This document shows positions 11,698 to 24,185 of a stretch of DNA of 64,000 bases, piece by piece; position 1 is the first letter of the stretch, and each line of letters starts with the position of its first letter. The position numbers and the translations under genes are program-made. The stretch comes from Halichondria panicea (lineage: Eukaryota; Porifera; Demospongiae; Suberitida; Halichondriidae): positions 4,423,442-4,487,441 of the forward strand of contig NC_087392.1 in assembly GCF_963675165.1 (NCBI RefSeq). The letters run 5' to 3'. Under the pieces are notes generated by a model. The model saw only the letters and a list, made by a program, of their open reading frames with translations. It was not told the origin of the DNA and did not search any database.

Positions 11698-14600
11698 ATG
11701 GCAGAGCTAGAGATCGAGAAGACTTTCAGCCCTAATATCGTTCCATCGCAGAAGAAAGTGCTAGTTTGCTTTGGAGAAAGAAAAAGAGAGGTGTCCTTTA
11801 GCAGTGAGGGAGGAAATGGAGAGTTATTGAAGCAAACACAGCTCGTGTTTCGAGATATAGATCAAAACAAAAATTTAGTGCTTCAACTGAAAAGCGAGGA
11901 GTGGGACGGACTGTTCTTAGACGTGACCGATAATGTGTCCGTCGCTGATAAATCCGTACTGAGAGCTGTTTTGCCAAATCAACCCACAGCCAGTGCATCT
12001 GCATCTGCATCTGGTAGTACGTTGAGAGAAGAGGTGAGTACACTCTTTGTTCTAATTACAGATCACTCCAATAGTAGAACCAACTGTTAGTTTTAATTCT
12101 TCTTTTGTTCTACTGTAAGACCTTGATTTAAGGTGACCCTCCAAATATGCGACACCCTCGAGCTTAGACAATTTTCTGACCTCTAAAAGTAGCGACAGGT
12201 GCGTTCACAATTATTTTTTAGTGTCGCGTCCTAAATAGAGGTAAATGTAGCCACACCTATATCCTCGATTCTAGGCCACTGGAAAATCAGTGTTTTAAGC
12301 GGCCTGAAATCGAGGCTAGTAGACTTACCTCCAATTACCTCTAAATATGCGACACCTGGACTTCAATATAATTTTCGACCTCCAAAAGAAGCGACCTCCT
12401 TCGAAAAAGTGTCACCTTAAGTCGAGGTCTTACGGTATTCTAATATGAACCATTTAATATGAACCATTTCCATTTCGTAATTATTTTATTGTGGTTCTTA
12501 GCTAATTAGTTAGCACAAACCTCAAAGTCTGCAAGCCAAGCTCATAAAGCTTTGCCACCTCCACCGAGGCATCAGCACCCCGCGGTGCTTACATTATTAA
12601 CCCGAGGCCGAGCCGCGGCCACGGGTTATAGTAGTCTGTTGGTTTGTATGTTGGTTTGTTTGTCTGTGACATCTGAGTCTGCTCACCTGGCTGCCAAGGT
12701 ACTGCGTTTACAGTATGGATAGCCTCCACACAACAAGTTATTAGTTTCAATAGTGGCAGATTTTGGTGTTGAAGCTTCGTTGTCGAATAAAAGCTAGCAA
12801 AAGCTAAGAAGCTTGAACTCAAGGGGTAGCTAGCTACATCCGAGTCTGCTCACCTGGCTGCCATAGCACTGCGTTTACAGCATGAATAGCCTCCACACAA
12901 CAAGTTAACAGTGGCAGATCTTGATGTTAAAGCTTCGTTGTGAAGAAAAGCTAGCAAAAGTTAAGAAGCTTGAACTCACGGGGTACGGTTAGCTCTAGCT
13001 ACATGTGGCCTTTATTCGAGGCACTCTAATTACAGCCACGTGGAGCCTTATTTGGAATAGACTACTCGGGGACTTCCTTTGCTGGCTCTACTGTGAGACT
13101 ACTCCGGGTCCCACGCTGCATGTGTAAAACTCCAGGCAGCTGGGATCCTACTATACCGGTCCAGGACTCCCAGTGCATGTCAGGTGCCTTATTTGTAGCC
13201 TTCTTTGCTGACTAGACTCTGCTATGATCCTATAGTCCTGCTGCTCATAGCGCTCAAATCTGTATAGTTTAGGCTATATAGGTTTCTGTGTTCACAAGTT
13301 TTATTGCTCCTGCCTGCTCACTATACGGTTAAGTTGAGGCTCTGCTGGGAGTGAGTGGAGAACCTTGCCTGCTACATACTACTGCATTTATTGTAGAACA
13401 GTCTTCTGGTTTCTTATTATTGTCAACAGCCTAGCCGAGGGTTAGCACTTCAGTGCTCTAGTTTGTTTGTGATAGCCTATTCTACTCACCTGGATGCCAT
13501 GGCGCTGCGTTTACAGCATGGATAGCCTTCACACAACAAGTTATTAGTTTTAATAGTGGAAGATTTTTATGTTAAAGCTTCGTTGTCAAATAAAAGCTAA
13601 GAAGCTTGCTTCTGAGTCTGCTTACCTGGATGTCATAACGGTGCGCGTTTACAGCATGGATAGCTTTCACACAACAAGTTGTTAGTTTCATCAAGAGTGC
13701 ATAAGAAGAGAAGAGTATCGAACTACCGATACTGTACACAAACACTGTGCACAAAGTAACATGACTCGCACGTGATGAAGTATTGTAAACTTACTAGTAA
13801 TCTCCTAGTAAATGTTAACCGTGACGTTTTTAGGGGTGTGGTAAATTGAACAATATAATATGAGCTAGCTAGTTTCCCGTTTAGCGATCAGAGCTGCTCA
13901 CTGCACACTGATAGGAGACGATCCCTTCACAAAAATCATCTAAATAGAGACAATAGTCAGTTGATTCTCTTCACTTGCACTCTTTACTCACTATTAACAA
14001 ATTCTGTGCGTTGCGTAATTATGCGCAAACGTCATCAATTGCGCGTTGCTCACGTGCAATTGACCGGATGTCACGTTACTTTGTGCACAGTGTTTGTGCA
14101 GAGGTATTGGTAGTTCGATACTCTTCTCTTCTTATGCACTCTTGGTTTCATAGTGGCAGATCTTGATGTTAAAGCTTCCTTGTCGAATAAAAGCTAGCAA
14201 AAGCTAAGAACTAGAACAGCCACGTTGGACTAGCTACACGTGGCCTTTATTCGAGGTGCCATTTACAGCTGAAGTGATCCTTTACCAGGAACATTGGTAA
14301 ATGGAGAGCTCGCCCTCGTCAAAATTCTGAGAATTCAGGACGGGAAACTAAGTTCTTTGTTGGAGTGGCCTAAAGTAGAAAGATAGAATTATGATTGTGG
14401 TTGTTTCTTCTTTCATGTTCCTTGCTTATCTTAGCCCCATGAGCCATTTCTAAGAAGCCTGCTATGACTCAGGCCTTTGCATCTATGTGCATGTCTCATA
14501 ATCATGCACTACTAATCTCAGCTTGCCTCAATTTCTACTTTTCTCCTATTTACTTGCTGCTTAGCCAGCTACTTCCATGGCATCCTCATGCATACTACTA

Positions 14601-17600
14601 CATTCTCTTTTCTGGTTTTTATATATTCATGTCAACAGCTAGCCGAGGGTTAGCACTAGCCTCGTTCCCAGGCCTTACTTTTTCTTGCTGTTGTCACTGT
14701 TCATCCATAAACAAGACATAGTGAGGCAGCAAGGAAAGAAATGGGCGTACAGTTAAGAAAAAGTAAGGCCTGGTTTGGGAAATCGCGTGATCCACAAGGA
14801 TTTTTATGAACGTGGGCGATATGTAGCCCACAATCGTGACGTAAGGTATTCTCCCACGCATTCAGAGTAAGACTGTACTGTACTGCACTGCACTGAGACA
14901 ACCACCAAGCTGTGCTGCAAGTCAGATCAGAGAACCAGCATGGCCAGCTCTGGTGGCAGTAGCTACCTGCTATATGATAATGATGACTAAGCTATTCTAC
15001 TATAGCATGTAGAAAGACACAATAGTGATAGAATCTAAACACACAATCTAGACTAGTAGATCATCTAGCTAAGCCTAAGGTATAGCTAGCTATAGTGCTT
15101 GCAAACTTCCAGTTCCAAGTCCATGTCCAGCTTGCTGCAGGCAAAGTTTTATTAGTCGTAGACCTCTGCGTGGGCAGTCCAACATCTCTAGCTCAGTATG
15201 CCCACGCTCATTTTCACCCTTCTACCACCCTTCTACCCTCACGCGACTTCCCGATACAGGCTCTCCTTTTTCCTAACTTTACGTCTATTTCTTTCTTTAT
15301 TCCTCCAATTAATACCGTATTTTATCTCATTGAACGAATAATACAGTATTTTATCTTATTGAACGATTGTGATAAACAGAAAAAGGAGAGCCTGTGTAGA
15401 GGCTAGGTTAGCACTTCAGTGCTCTAGTTATTATTATTATAGAGGTTCAAATGACCACACCCCTACAGTAGATACAATACCGGAAGTAAACAATTATGCT
15501 GCTGATATACTTCAATAGAACACTACTTCGGGTACATACATTTTTGATTTTTGGAAGAAGCTAGAGGCACGTACAAAGAGTTCTTTTGTCACACTGAGTA
15601 CCTAGAATGCTTCTAATAATAGCTAAGACTGTGCAACTCATCGATGGTCTCAAGTGATATAAACATGTAGAATGTATGGTGTAGCTGTAGATAATTGGCT
15701 AAATAATAGTTATAGGCTGAGTCCAAGGTCTCTATGGGATTATGAGACCTGAAGGCCAGAGGCTGTAGTGTCCCGAGGGTGCTACTAAGGGCCTGATGTC
15801 TCATAATCCCATAGTGACCGTTGGACGAGGCCTATAACTGATTTAGAATAGCGCTAAGCTATTAACACAAAGGAGACTTTGCAACCAAGAGCTTCTACAG
15901 GCTTCTAGCAACGTTAAAGCTTCGTTCTCCGAGCTATGTCTAGTTTACATAACAAAAAAAAAATGAAGGCCGTTTCCGTCTCTTGAAATCATGCGTAGCA
16001 AAACTGCTAATAGAAAGTTGCTACTCTACTTAGTAGTTAGCTCTGTTAGAGCGCTAGCTATTGGTAGCTGCATGAGTGATCAAAAAGCTGCACTGCACAA
16101 CACAATAACTTTTACTTTTGCAAGTAGTCGCACCTCTGTATTGATTTTACAGCATCATCGTTACTATGACTTCAACATAAATGCCATAGGCAAGTACATA
16201 TAATGGACCTCCATAGAAGACCTCTGCTGAGGTGGGTCTCAAAGTGAAATAATGGACCTCTCAGTGACCAATCAGATTGCCGTATTTGTACAAGCATTTT
16301 CTAAGTAGGGTTATTTAATAGTATGGGACCAGGGCTTCAATTAAACAATCCTTTTACGACCATGTGTATTTTGTTTACAGTCTCGTAGTGTGACATCTAA
16401 AGCTGTGTCTGGCTTAAAGCGTATTTCGAAGACTAGTGGTGCCTGTGCGAAAGTGTTGGCAACTATTTTCCCTTCAACAAAAAGTGTTCCACCAAAAGAC
16501 CTCAATGTTTTTGATCCCCTGGACGATTGTGTTGCTCAATCAGCGCAAAACAAAAAAAAGTCGACCAGAGTCAAATCAATATCTGTCAAAGTAATTCTTG
16601 TACCCGGGTGTTCCACGTTAGTTCTACCCAAGGGAAGGAAGAGACTGAAGTTAATAGCAGATAAACGCATTGAGGCTATCGAAATTAAGCGAAGTATGTC
16701 TCCTGCTGATGTTCAAAACAGAATCAAACGTGGATTCAAGCACCTTAACTTGCAAAATTGGGAATATTTAGTTGCTGATGCGGGGAAGCTGTCAGTATCC
16801 ACAAACCAGGCCCCAGGAGGGGAGATAGTGGATAGACGAGGGGGGCTCTACATTAGGGAGAAGGAAGAAAAGGTAAATATTATACTGGTATCTGTTATGA
16901 TAAGCAGTACATAAACTTCTCTTTTGTTCAACCCAGACTGCAACAGTAATCGCATCCACTTTCCAAGGAACATCGTCTAGTACTGCTTCCACTTCCCAGG
17001 GAACAGCATCAATCATTGCGTTCACTTCCCAAGGAACATCATCTAGTATTGCTTCCACTTCAGCATCAATCATTGCGTCCACTTCCCAAGGAACATCATC
17101 TAGTATTGCTTCCACTTCAGCATCAATCATTGCGTCCACTTCCCAAGGAACATCATCAAGAATTGCATCCACAACATCACCAAGCATTGCATCCGTTTCT
17201 TATTTACAGGAAATAAGCACACCGATACTCAAGGTATGGCTGGTCATACTAGTAGTAGGTGTCACACTGTGAAGTAAGTAGCTGGTAGTAGATTTTTATG
17301 TTGCGAGTTTGTTGACTGAATAATAGAGACTTTTTTATACGGATGTTGAATGATGTGTTTATTCTTCATAAAGGATGATGCGAGCTCCATTATGTCATCT
17401 GATGAAGAGTTGCCACCTGCCTTTCTGTCTAGAGTTGTTCCAGGAAAGGTAGTGTATAGAGAATTGAAATTATTTTGTTGATTTTTACATACAGGTTAAT
17501 GAGAGTGTCGAACAAACAAGGATGATTGTTGCTGAGCAGGATCGTGTGTATGAAGAAGGGTTACGCATTGACCAGTCAAAAGAGCGAAAACGTCTTTGGA

Positions 17601-20600
17601 CAGAGGTGACTAAAATACCTTAGACACTACTTGATAAGAACTGTACTTGTGAAAAGTGCCTCAGAGGAATGTTGTCATACAAAAAAAGCTTGTTTATTTG
17701 AAACAATGTCAAGCCTCAAGGGCGCATGCGCACGTAGTATCTAAACACTGTTTTTGTCGATGCCCGGCACCCTCGCCCACAACAGTGTCTAACTGTTATT
17801 TAATTTGGCCAAATGAACAATTTTATGAACTTCTTTAACTTGTAGATGGTCCAGGCCAGTAAAATTTCTCTAAGAGAAAAACTGACCTCCACAAACCCGG
17901 ATGATGGAAAACAGATTTACATGCGGCTACCCAATGGCGACAGAGTGGGTTCTACCTTTTCCAATGAAGCTTCTTGTCAGGTAACATATAGTGTTATTGG
18001 ATAGTTTTTGTAGGCGTTGTCTTATTTTATTCTAGGTTCTCTACGAGTACGTTTTTGCAATGAGCGATTTGGAGGACCCGTATGGGATCTGTTGTATGTT
18101 TCCCCGATCAATTGTCACCACTGATCAGACAATCGCAGATGTCCAAGGAATCCTTATTGTTGATGAGAGGAATGGATACTTTGATCCTGTATCTTTGGTA
18201 AGCTCATGCTCTGCACAAACATACACACTCCCCCCCCAATGCCTACAAACTGTGTTTTAGTTGGCATTGAACACACACCAATTTGAAACTTGTATATAGA
18301 CAAGTAACCTATACTTCTACTACTTACATTGTACCAGTGTACATGCATGCATGATTATTATTGGAAAAGAGACAATTGTTGTGAGTTCATGATGGTAATA
18401 GTTGAAGATGCTGGTTGTGTTATACGTACATAGGTTCACCGTAAGGGAGGTGTCTGCGTGCCGGATAAGTCTAATGTGCCGGACAAGTCAGATGTGCTTT
18501 CTAAAGGTAAATCTGTATGATGTGACGATCAAAAGACATGATATATATCTTTGTACCAGGTCGTTTTTTCTTCTAATAGAACTCTAGGTTGAAAAGTAGG
18601 CCTGGGGAAGATCGTATCTGGGCGTGGTAAAACTACTATACGTGTGGTATTTACTCTGCTACAGTAATCTACAAAATTATTAATATCTCACGATGAAAGC
18701 AATTTAGCTAGCTCAGTGGTAGCTACTTGTATATAGTAGTTAAGTTTAGATGTCAAACAAGAAGGCCTGACTCTCAAAGCATCAAGTCCAAGCTTTCAAA
18801 CTCCTGTGAGAAGGAAAATATGATGTGATTTGGCAAGTCTTTGTGCTACCAGCTGCTGCAAACAATGAACTTGGAAGCCAGCTCAGCCATAGACACATAA
18901 CTAGATACATGTAGGATACTGTTACTTTCCTTGGCATTTTTCTGTATTTTCATTCACATTTTACGGCATGTTTTACAATACAGTTTACAATTTCTATAGA
19001 CACGCCCAGATACAATCTATCCCATCTCCCTACCTAAAGAAAAATTGGCCTGGGAACGAGGCTAAGTGTGATATTATGTTATAGTTATACTAGGGATTTA
19101 TGGCAGTAAACCACCGAGCACGAGGGCGAGGTGTGGTTTACGTTGCCATAAATCCCTAGCAACCATAGTATGAGTGTTATATATCCTATGTGATTGGCTA
19201 GCTATAATTGCGCATTTACTCCTCTACCATGGTAACTCAAGTTAAAACTATCAGAAAGTAAAAAGAAAGCATTGTGGGAAAGCTTGCTCTGTCAATAGCT
19301 AGCTAGCTACAGGTACAAAATGCTTACCGTTCGACGCCAGAGTTCTCCAGTTCCACGCTGTTAAAGAAATGCTGATCTAGCAAACACTTTGAGCCCTGTC
19401 CTGACTCCTCCTCCAAGATTAAAGCCTCACAAACAGCTAAAGCCACCCATACCCACAGAGCTGGAGCCAGACAGTGCGCGCGCAGAGTGGTGCCAAGGCT
19501 CCCACTTGCAAGCACTTGCACTAGCTCTAGCTTGAGAATACGAATGACCAGCTCTCTTATCAAGTGACAAGTGCCTCACTATCTTTGACAACTATGACTA
19601 GTCACTAGCTACAGTACAGCAAAGCAACCAAACATTGATATGGCTAGAAGTAGACAAAATTATCTACATGATCTTGTACCAAACATGTCTGGGGAAATAT
19701 CAGAGGGAATTATCATAGTTAACCCCAGTCATATCCTAGCAACTACATGAAAACAGGATATATAGTGATATTTGTATTTGATATTTATATTTGAACATGG
19801 TGATAGAACTTTGATGTGGAATTTTCAGCCATAGTCCTGCAACTTTGTTTACCGTGATAGAGGAGTTTGACAGGGTCAATAGGTCAAGGATTATTGCAGC
19901 AGAAAATTATTCCTACAATTTTTGGTCACAACATTTCTTACCTTCCCTTCCAGCTTGTAACTCAGGAGAACACTACATTTTCCGCTGCTTACAGTTGTAA
20001 AACATTAGGGGGCGAAATTGTATTTAGTGACCTTTTGACCCTGTTGAACCTCCCTCTTTATCCCCCTACCCATGCATACTTGATTGTTTGATATTATGTG
20101 TCTGTTTCTATCTGTTTAGCCAATGACACTCGAATGACCTTTGTGAACTCCCAACAATTCTACCTTGGACCATATCATTCTGTGAAACGTGGCGATGTAT
20201 TTAAGGATGTCATTTCTCTGTACCAAAACCAAGCGAATAAACTGTTGAAAGAATATCCAATGCGTATTTGCTTTGAGATGGAGAAAGGCATAGATGAAGG
20301 TGGAGTGTCGAGGGACATGTATTCAGCATTTTATGAATCTGCCTATGAGCGTCTCTTTGATGGTAGCTCACTCTTGTGTCCTGTAGTCCACCCTGAAATG
20401 GATAAAGCGTGTCTCTCCACCTTTGGTCTTGTACTTTCACATTCGTACATAATGTCAGGAATTCTTCCGATTCGGATTGCCTTCCCTTGTTTAGTTCAAT
20501 CTCTGCTAGGAACTTCCGTCTCATTAAGTGATACTGTTCTTTTGGAGTCATTCATCGATAGTGTAAGTATTCACGAGGCAGGTATTCTTAAGGAAGCTAT

Positions 20601-21198
20601 GGCTGTGGTTGGACAGCAAGTTCCTGTGTTTTCTTCTGAAATCAAATGCGAATTAATATCACTGTTCAGTCGATACAATAGCAGACAAGTGCCTACCCCA
20701 AATAGTTTAAAGCAGATGGTGGTAAACTTGGCTAGGTACGAGTTTGTTTCAAAGCCTGCTGCTGCTTTGTCTCTTATCCATTGCGGAGTGCCTGAGCAAC
20801 ACCAAGTGTTCTGGGATAACATGATGGTTGATGGTCTTCGAATGCTTTACTGGGCACTGAGTGTGTCTTCTGCCATGGTGTTGAAGATGCTCGAGGAAGC
20901 TGAAGGTGGTGATCAATCCCAAGATAGGGTTTTAGGTTATCTGCGTCAATTTATAGGAAATATGGGACTGGATGAATTGCGAACTTTTCTGCGCTTCGTT
21001 ACTGGCAGCTCGGTGTGTTCCTCCTCAAAAATATCTCTAGAATTTAACGCTCTTACCGGTTCTTCACGTAGACCCATTGCCCTCACCTGTGCACCATCCC
21101 TGATTCTATCCTCAACATACCCTTCATACCAAGTGTTTGTTTCTGAGTTCCGAGCTTGTTTGTCAAGCGAGTACTTATGGAGAATGGACAGCTATTGA
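11698..21198 (+). CDS. UBX-HECT E3 ubiquitin ligase carried by element A
   Basis: Nine exons keep one frame with GT/AG borders: 11698-12033, 16381-16872, 16937-17233, 17374-17448, 17495-17605, 17846-17980, 18036-18197, 18434-18506 and 20120-21198, giving 919 residues. The start is the ATG of MAELEIEK; others lie upstream at 11590 and 11695. Domains in order: a ubiquitin-like or PB1-like N-terminal domain (KVLVCFGERKREVSF...); a second conserved ~85-residue domain ending EIVDRRGGLYI; a Ser/Thr-rich tandem-repeat linker; a charged helix like that before the UBX of FAF1/FAF2 (EQDRVYEEGLRIDQSKERK); a UBX domain (MRLPNGDR...VLYEYVF...FPRSI); and HECT, with the thioester Cys about residue 884 in ALTCAPSL. 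HECT enzymes pass ubiquitin through this Cys, and UBX domains bind p97/Cdc48. The gene sits inside the transposon with transposase genes on both sides. A paralogue is at 24430-29054. Targets are unknown. Confidence 0.87.
12113..12435. mobile_element. 323-bp MITE with TA duplication
   Basis: The tips CTGTAAGACCTTGATTTAAG and the inverted CTTAAGTCGAGGTCTTACGG form a ~27-bp imperfect inverted repeat. TA lies on both sides (12111-12112, 12436-12437). Internal GCGACA/TGTCGC blocks recur. The tip motif CCGTA resembles that of the MITE at 21760-22029, so the two may share a mobilising transposase. Confidence 0.75.
12600..14250. repeat. Cluster of R1 interspersed repeats
   Basis: At least four ~150-bp copies are seen (about 12662-12830, 12836-13020, 13475-13605 and 13612-14250, the last split by a foldback). 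Each carries GCGTTTACAGCATG, CACACAACAAGTTA, and AAAGCTTCGTTGT...AAAAGCTA. Related copies are at ~25474-25605, and inverted at ~34010-34145 and ~39100-39262. Associated blocks (GCCGAGGGTTAGCACT, GGCCGAGCCGCGGCC) suggest a longer parent element. No coding capacity is seen; the type is undetermined. Confidence 0.65.
13692..14144. mobile_element. 453-bp foldback element inserted in an R1 repeat
   Basis: The ~70-bp terminal inverted repeats begin CAAGAGTGCATAAGAAGAG and end with the inverse. The 7 bp GTTTCAT occur at 13685-13691 and again at 14145-14151, and joining them restores the R1 repeat. The length of the duplication, with one further near-match, would suit a hAT-like source (8 bp), but 7 is what is seen. 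Confidence 0.78.
14668..14773. repeat. Small foldback (19-bp arms)
   Basis: CCAGGCCTTACTTTTTCTT at the left pairs exactly with AAGAAAAAGTAAGGCCTGG at the right. It lies inside intron 1. Confidence 0.6.
15256..15395. repeat. Small foldback with internal direct repeat
   Basis: ACAGGCTCTCCTTTTT pairs with the inverted copy near 15379-15395. Between them, a ~25-bp unit (GTATTTTATCTYATTGAACGA) occurs twice. Confidence 0.5.
15711..15836. repeat. Foldback, ~45-bp arms
   Basis: TATAGGCTGAGTCC...CTATGGGATTATGAGAC on the left pairs with TCTCATAATCCCATAG...GGACGAGGCCTATA on the right, with some mismatches. The loop contains CCCGAGGGTG, as in other hairpins of this window. Confidence 0.65.
16955..17190 (+). 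repeat. Minisatellite coding the Ser/Thr linker of HECT gene A
   Basis: Units of about 57 bp (ACTTCCCAAGGAACATCATC plus TAGTATTGCTTCCACTTCAG plus a short link), with shorter variants, encode repeats such as ASTSQGTSSSIASTSASII. They stay in frame inside exon 3. The repeat unit is unrelated to that in the paralogue at 26135-26790. Confidence 0.8.
18507..20119. other. Intron 8 of HECT gene A with inserted repeats
   Basis: No gene is supported. Near 18600-19060, GTATCTGGGCGTG and CACGCCCAGATAC form widely spaced inverted copies, and a strong hairpin lies at 19086-19160. The intron separates the UBX part from the HECT exon, as the shorter intron at 27523-27963 does in the paralogue. Confidence 0.6.
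19086..19160. repeat. Foldback hairpin, ~28-bp arms, CGAGGGCG loop
   Basis: CTAGGGATTTATGGCAG-TAAACCAC pairs with GTGGTTTACG-TTGCCATAAATCCCTAG. The loop GAGCACGAGGGCGAG is like the loops of other hairpins here. Confidence 0.7.
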
Positions 21199-21208
21199 CG
21201 TTTGCAAT

Positions 21209-21346
21209 ATTGATAACACTGCATGCATGTCTGTCAATGTTTTTTGGCCATAATTATTACCTTTATGACGATGTTATATTATTGATAACACTGCATGCAT
21301 GTCTGTCAATGTTTTTTGGCCATAATTATTACCTTTATGACGATGT
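21209..21346. repeat. Two-unit tandem duplication (~69 bp) in the right arm only
   Basis: A unit running from TTGATAACACTGCATGC to TTTATGACGATGTTAT occurs twice in a row. The left arm has a single unit (about 7872-7940), so this duplication came after the arms. Confidence 0.8.
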
Positions 21347-21759
21347 TATTGTATTGTAAAGCATTCATCGCTGTGATTTTTGTATTACTGAGTGATGTAG
21401 GTATATAGGTCCAATAAAAAGCATGCAAACTTTGGAGAATTGTTATATAACTATAACTTATGAATGCAAAATTAGCAAGACCTTCTATACATGCATGTGC
21501 TTGCATTTGTCACAGTGAAGATATAATTATATAGTTATCTGCATGAGCTTAACATGATTATCATGTTGCAAGCATGCATGTAATAATTATGATTGTTCCA
21601 CAAATGTTCCACGTTCAAATGCTATATGGTTGTACATAGGATTGTAGCAATTTTTCACATTGCAAATGTTTTTCTATCCGGATTCAGGTATAATTGAAGA
21701 CGGTGCCACAAGCCAATGAGAAATTTGACTCAGACTAACAAACAGCATCTGTAAAACTA

Positions 21760-22029
21760 CCGTATAGCGGGTATATTTCGAGGGTATAAATTTTCGCGGA
21801 TAGACCTCTACAAAGGATTTCGCGGATTTTATTTTCGTGGTCTGAATTCCAGCCTTTTGGCGCATGCGCACATCAACATGCAGCTGTACCTCCACACCGT
21901 GGTCAATAATACTGAACACGCCTACATTTTAATAAGATGTAAATTTTCGTGGGTAAAAATTTTCGCGGTACAGGCTCAATCCGCGAAAACCGCGAACATT
22001 TATACCCTCGAAATATACCCGCTATACGG
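21760..22029. mobile_element. 270-bp MITE with TA duplication, right arm only
   Basis: The ~31-bp terminal inverted repeats start CCGTATAGCGGGTATATTTC. TA flanks lie at 21758-21759 and 22030-22031. The left arm at about 7415-7435 is the empty site with a single TA, which fixes the element borders directly. CGCGG motifs are repeated inside. It is non-autonomous. Confidence 0.92.
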
Positions 22030-22228
22030 TATATGACAATATCTACCAAGTGTATATACAGTGGCTACGTACTTGCAACCTATTCCAGTATAATAATAAT
22101 ATACGTCCTAACATTGTGTATTGGCAGTACTACTATAATATTAGTCATACTCTTTATAGTGTGTCTATATAATTATGTGTACCTGCATCTGACAGACATT
22201 CATTAACATAAATGATAAAAATTATATA

Positions 22229-22376
22229 CAGTGGAACCCCTCTTAACGGCCAACTGCGACATAACGGCCAGACACCCAGGTCCCAAAAGTTTGCATACAA
22301 AACAACCCCTTAACAACGGCCAAAACTTTTTGTTCTCCAATTAAAGGTGTCCGTTATAGAGGGGTTCCATGCACTG
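22229..22376. mobile_element. 148-bp MITE with TA duplication (right-arm copy)
   Basis: This is the inverse of 7079-7226, with TA at 22227-22228 and 22377-22378. It is shared by both arms and so predates their duplication. Confidence 0.8.
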
Positions 22377-22448
22377 TACCATCATTCAACTTGGATATAA
22401 ATTTGTAATTATTACTGGCATTACGCACTGCACATTCATTAACAAATC

Positions 22449-24144
22449 TCAGTTAATCAAAGTACGTAAAAAAGTAAGTGTTTCAACATACAGTTCTATC
22501 CCAAAATTATCGCTGTCTGCCAGAGGATTTACTCTTTCCTTCAACAAAGCCATATTCTCATCAGACAATGCAAGACCAATTGGGGGTATACGAACTGTGT
22601 AATCGTCATCACCCGTACTGATTTCTTCGTCTACACCATACATTTCATCAATATGTTCGAAAAAGTCTAGGGCTTGAAGTCCTCTTCTCTGCATTTGAAG
22701 TGCTCCCCGCACAAATAATTGATGTGGTGTTAGATTGTGTTCCGTTCGAACCCCATGACAGTTCCAACCCTCCATAAATACTTTCAGTGACTGGTTGATA
22801 CGTGGAAGATAGACGTACTGTAAACAATACCGATGAAACATGTTATCAGGATCCAAGTAACCATGTTGCTCTAGGTAATAGAATAACTTGTAAAATATCA
22901 CTGTTACGCAACGATGCATATCGCGCCAGAGGCGCTCAATCCGCTGGTTGTGCACGGAACTGCCAGTTATCATGCTGTTGCGGTCATATCCTCTACTCTC
23001 TAGCATATGTGCTGCTACACGATAATTTTCACCACCGTAGTCAGATCACATTCTTGACGGTAGTCCAAACCGTTGGACAGCTGAAAGGAAGAGATTATAA
23101 ACTGTTTCGGCAGTGTTATTATTGCTACAGCGAAGAAACACGACGAGTCTGCTATATCCGTCAATAGCCCCGTGCGTTACCATGCCCCATCTCACAAGCT
23201 TGTGGTGGCCATCTGTACGAATACAAGATATGATTAGTATGCATGTATTGTATACACAAGTCTTGCTACTACTATAATAATAAGGCTCCAACCTATATAC
23301 ATGCATGTACACACATCTGGGCTCCTTTATCTAAAACTTAATTGACACACATTAACCATAAACCTGGTCACACAACACCTATATATGACTTACCCATGTG
23401 CCATAGAGAGTTGGGCGAGGGAACAGAGTAAGGGCGCCGAGCAGTGAGGATTCCTCTCCATCTCAGAGCTGCATTCAGGGGATCGGTTGCGTGGATAGCA
23501 TTACGCACCCTTTGTCTAGTGACAGCATATCCCAATGACCGTAGTCGCCCAATCACCAGTGTCTCTCCCATATTTGGCATTTCTCGACGCACCTGTTGGA
23601 GCTTTGTACGTAGATCACTGTCACTTATACTTCTTGCAGCACTATGAACATCTAGAATGCCGAACTCCCGTCTTCTTCTATAGATAGTCATTCGAGAGAC
23701 ACCCAATAGTTTACTAATCTCAGTCCAAGTGAAATTTAAACTACATAGGTATTCCAACTGGTCTTGACAAATAAATAGCTGGGGACGGCCACGTCCTACT
23801 CTCCTAGCAACCTGGGGAACTTGGTAGCCTCCGTCTGTGTGTGCATCCAACTCATCAAGTCGAGTGTACCACATTGTCTTGAGCAACACACAACTGTCCA
23901 TTATTTCCTTCAATGCCGTGCAAACTTCAATCGTCTCATCATCGCCATCATCTTCAATTTGTACACGAAGGGAAGATAGAGCATGTATACAAACCTCAAA
24001 CCTCTCAATAACGAACTGGGCATAACTAGTAGACTGAGTATAATCGATTTCTCTATCTACCGTAGTAAGGAAAGTCTCCATTTCTTGGAGAAATGTTTCC
24101 CATCCCCACACTCGATCTCCAGCTCCAGCTCTTTGATCAACCAT
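22449..24144 (-). pseudogene. DDE transposase, element A copy 2 (one premature stop)
   Basis: The exons are 23394-24144 and 22449-23212 (minus strand), with the same splice borders as copy 1 and near-identical sequence. The Arg codon CGA at residue 306, two residues before the second catalytic Asp, reads TGA here, a CpG-to-TpG type change. Translation would stop before the catalytic core is complete. Another difference is Asp to Gly in the acidic C-terminal part. The remaining N-terminal product would keep the helix-turn-helix and could act as a DNA-binding competitor, which is speculation. The gene converges on the HECT gene that ends at 21198. Confidence 0.88.
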
Positions 24145-24185
24145 TTTAATTAATGAACACCCAGTCACCTTTTGACCTTGAGCCT

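Larger units (their letters stand above)
12034..16380. other. Long intron 1 of the element A HECT gene, filled with repeats
   Basis: The matching intron in the element B paralogue is only 56 bp. Here it has grown to 4.3 kb by insertion of a TA-flanked MITE, a cluster of R1 repeats, a 453-bp foldback and several small hairpins, each listed separately. Short ORFs such as 14464-14721 and 15095-15406 are not supported as genes. Confidence 0.7.

Noticed and set aside
16955-17190. CRISPR-like array
   Set aside because: Repeats are contiguous, in frame within an exon, and lack unique spacers.
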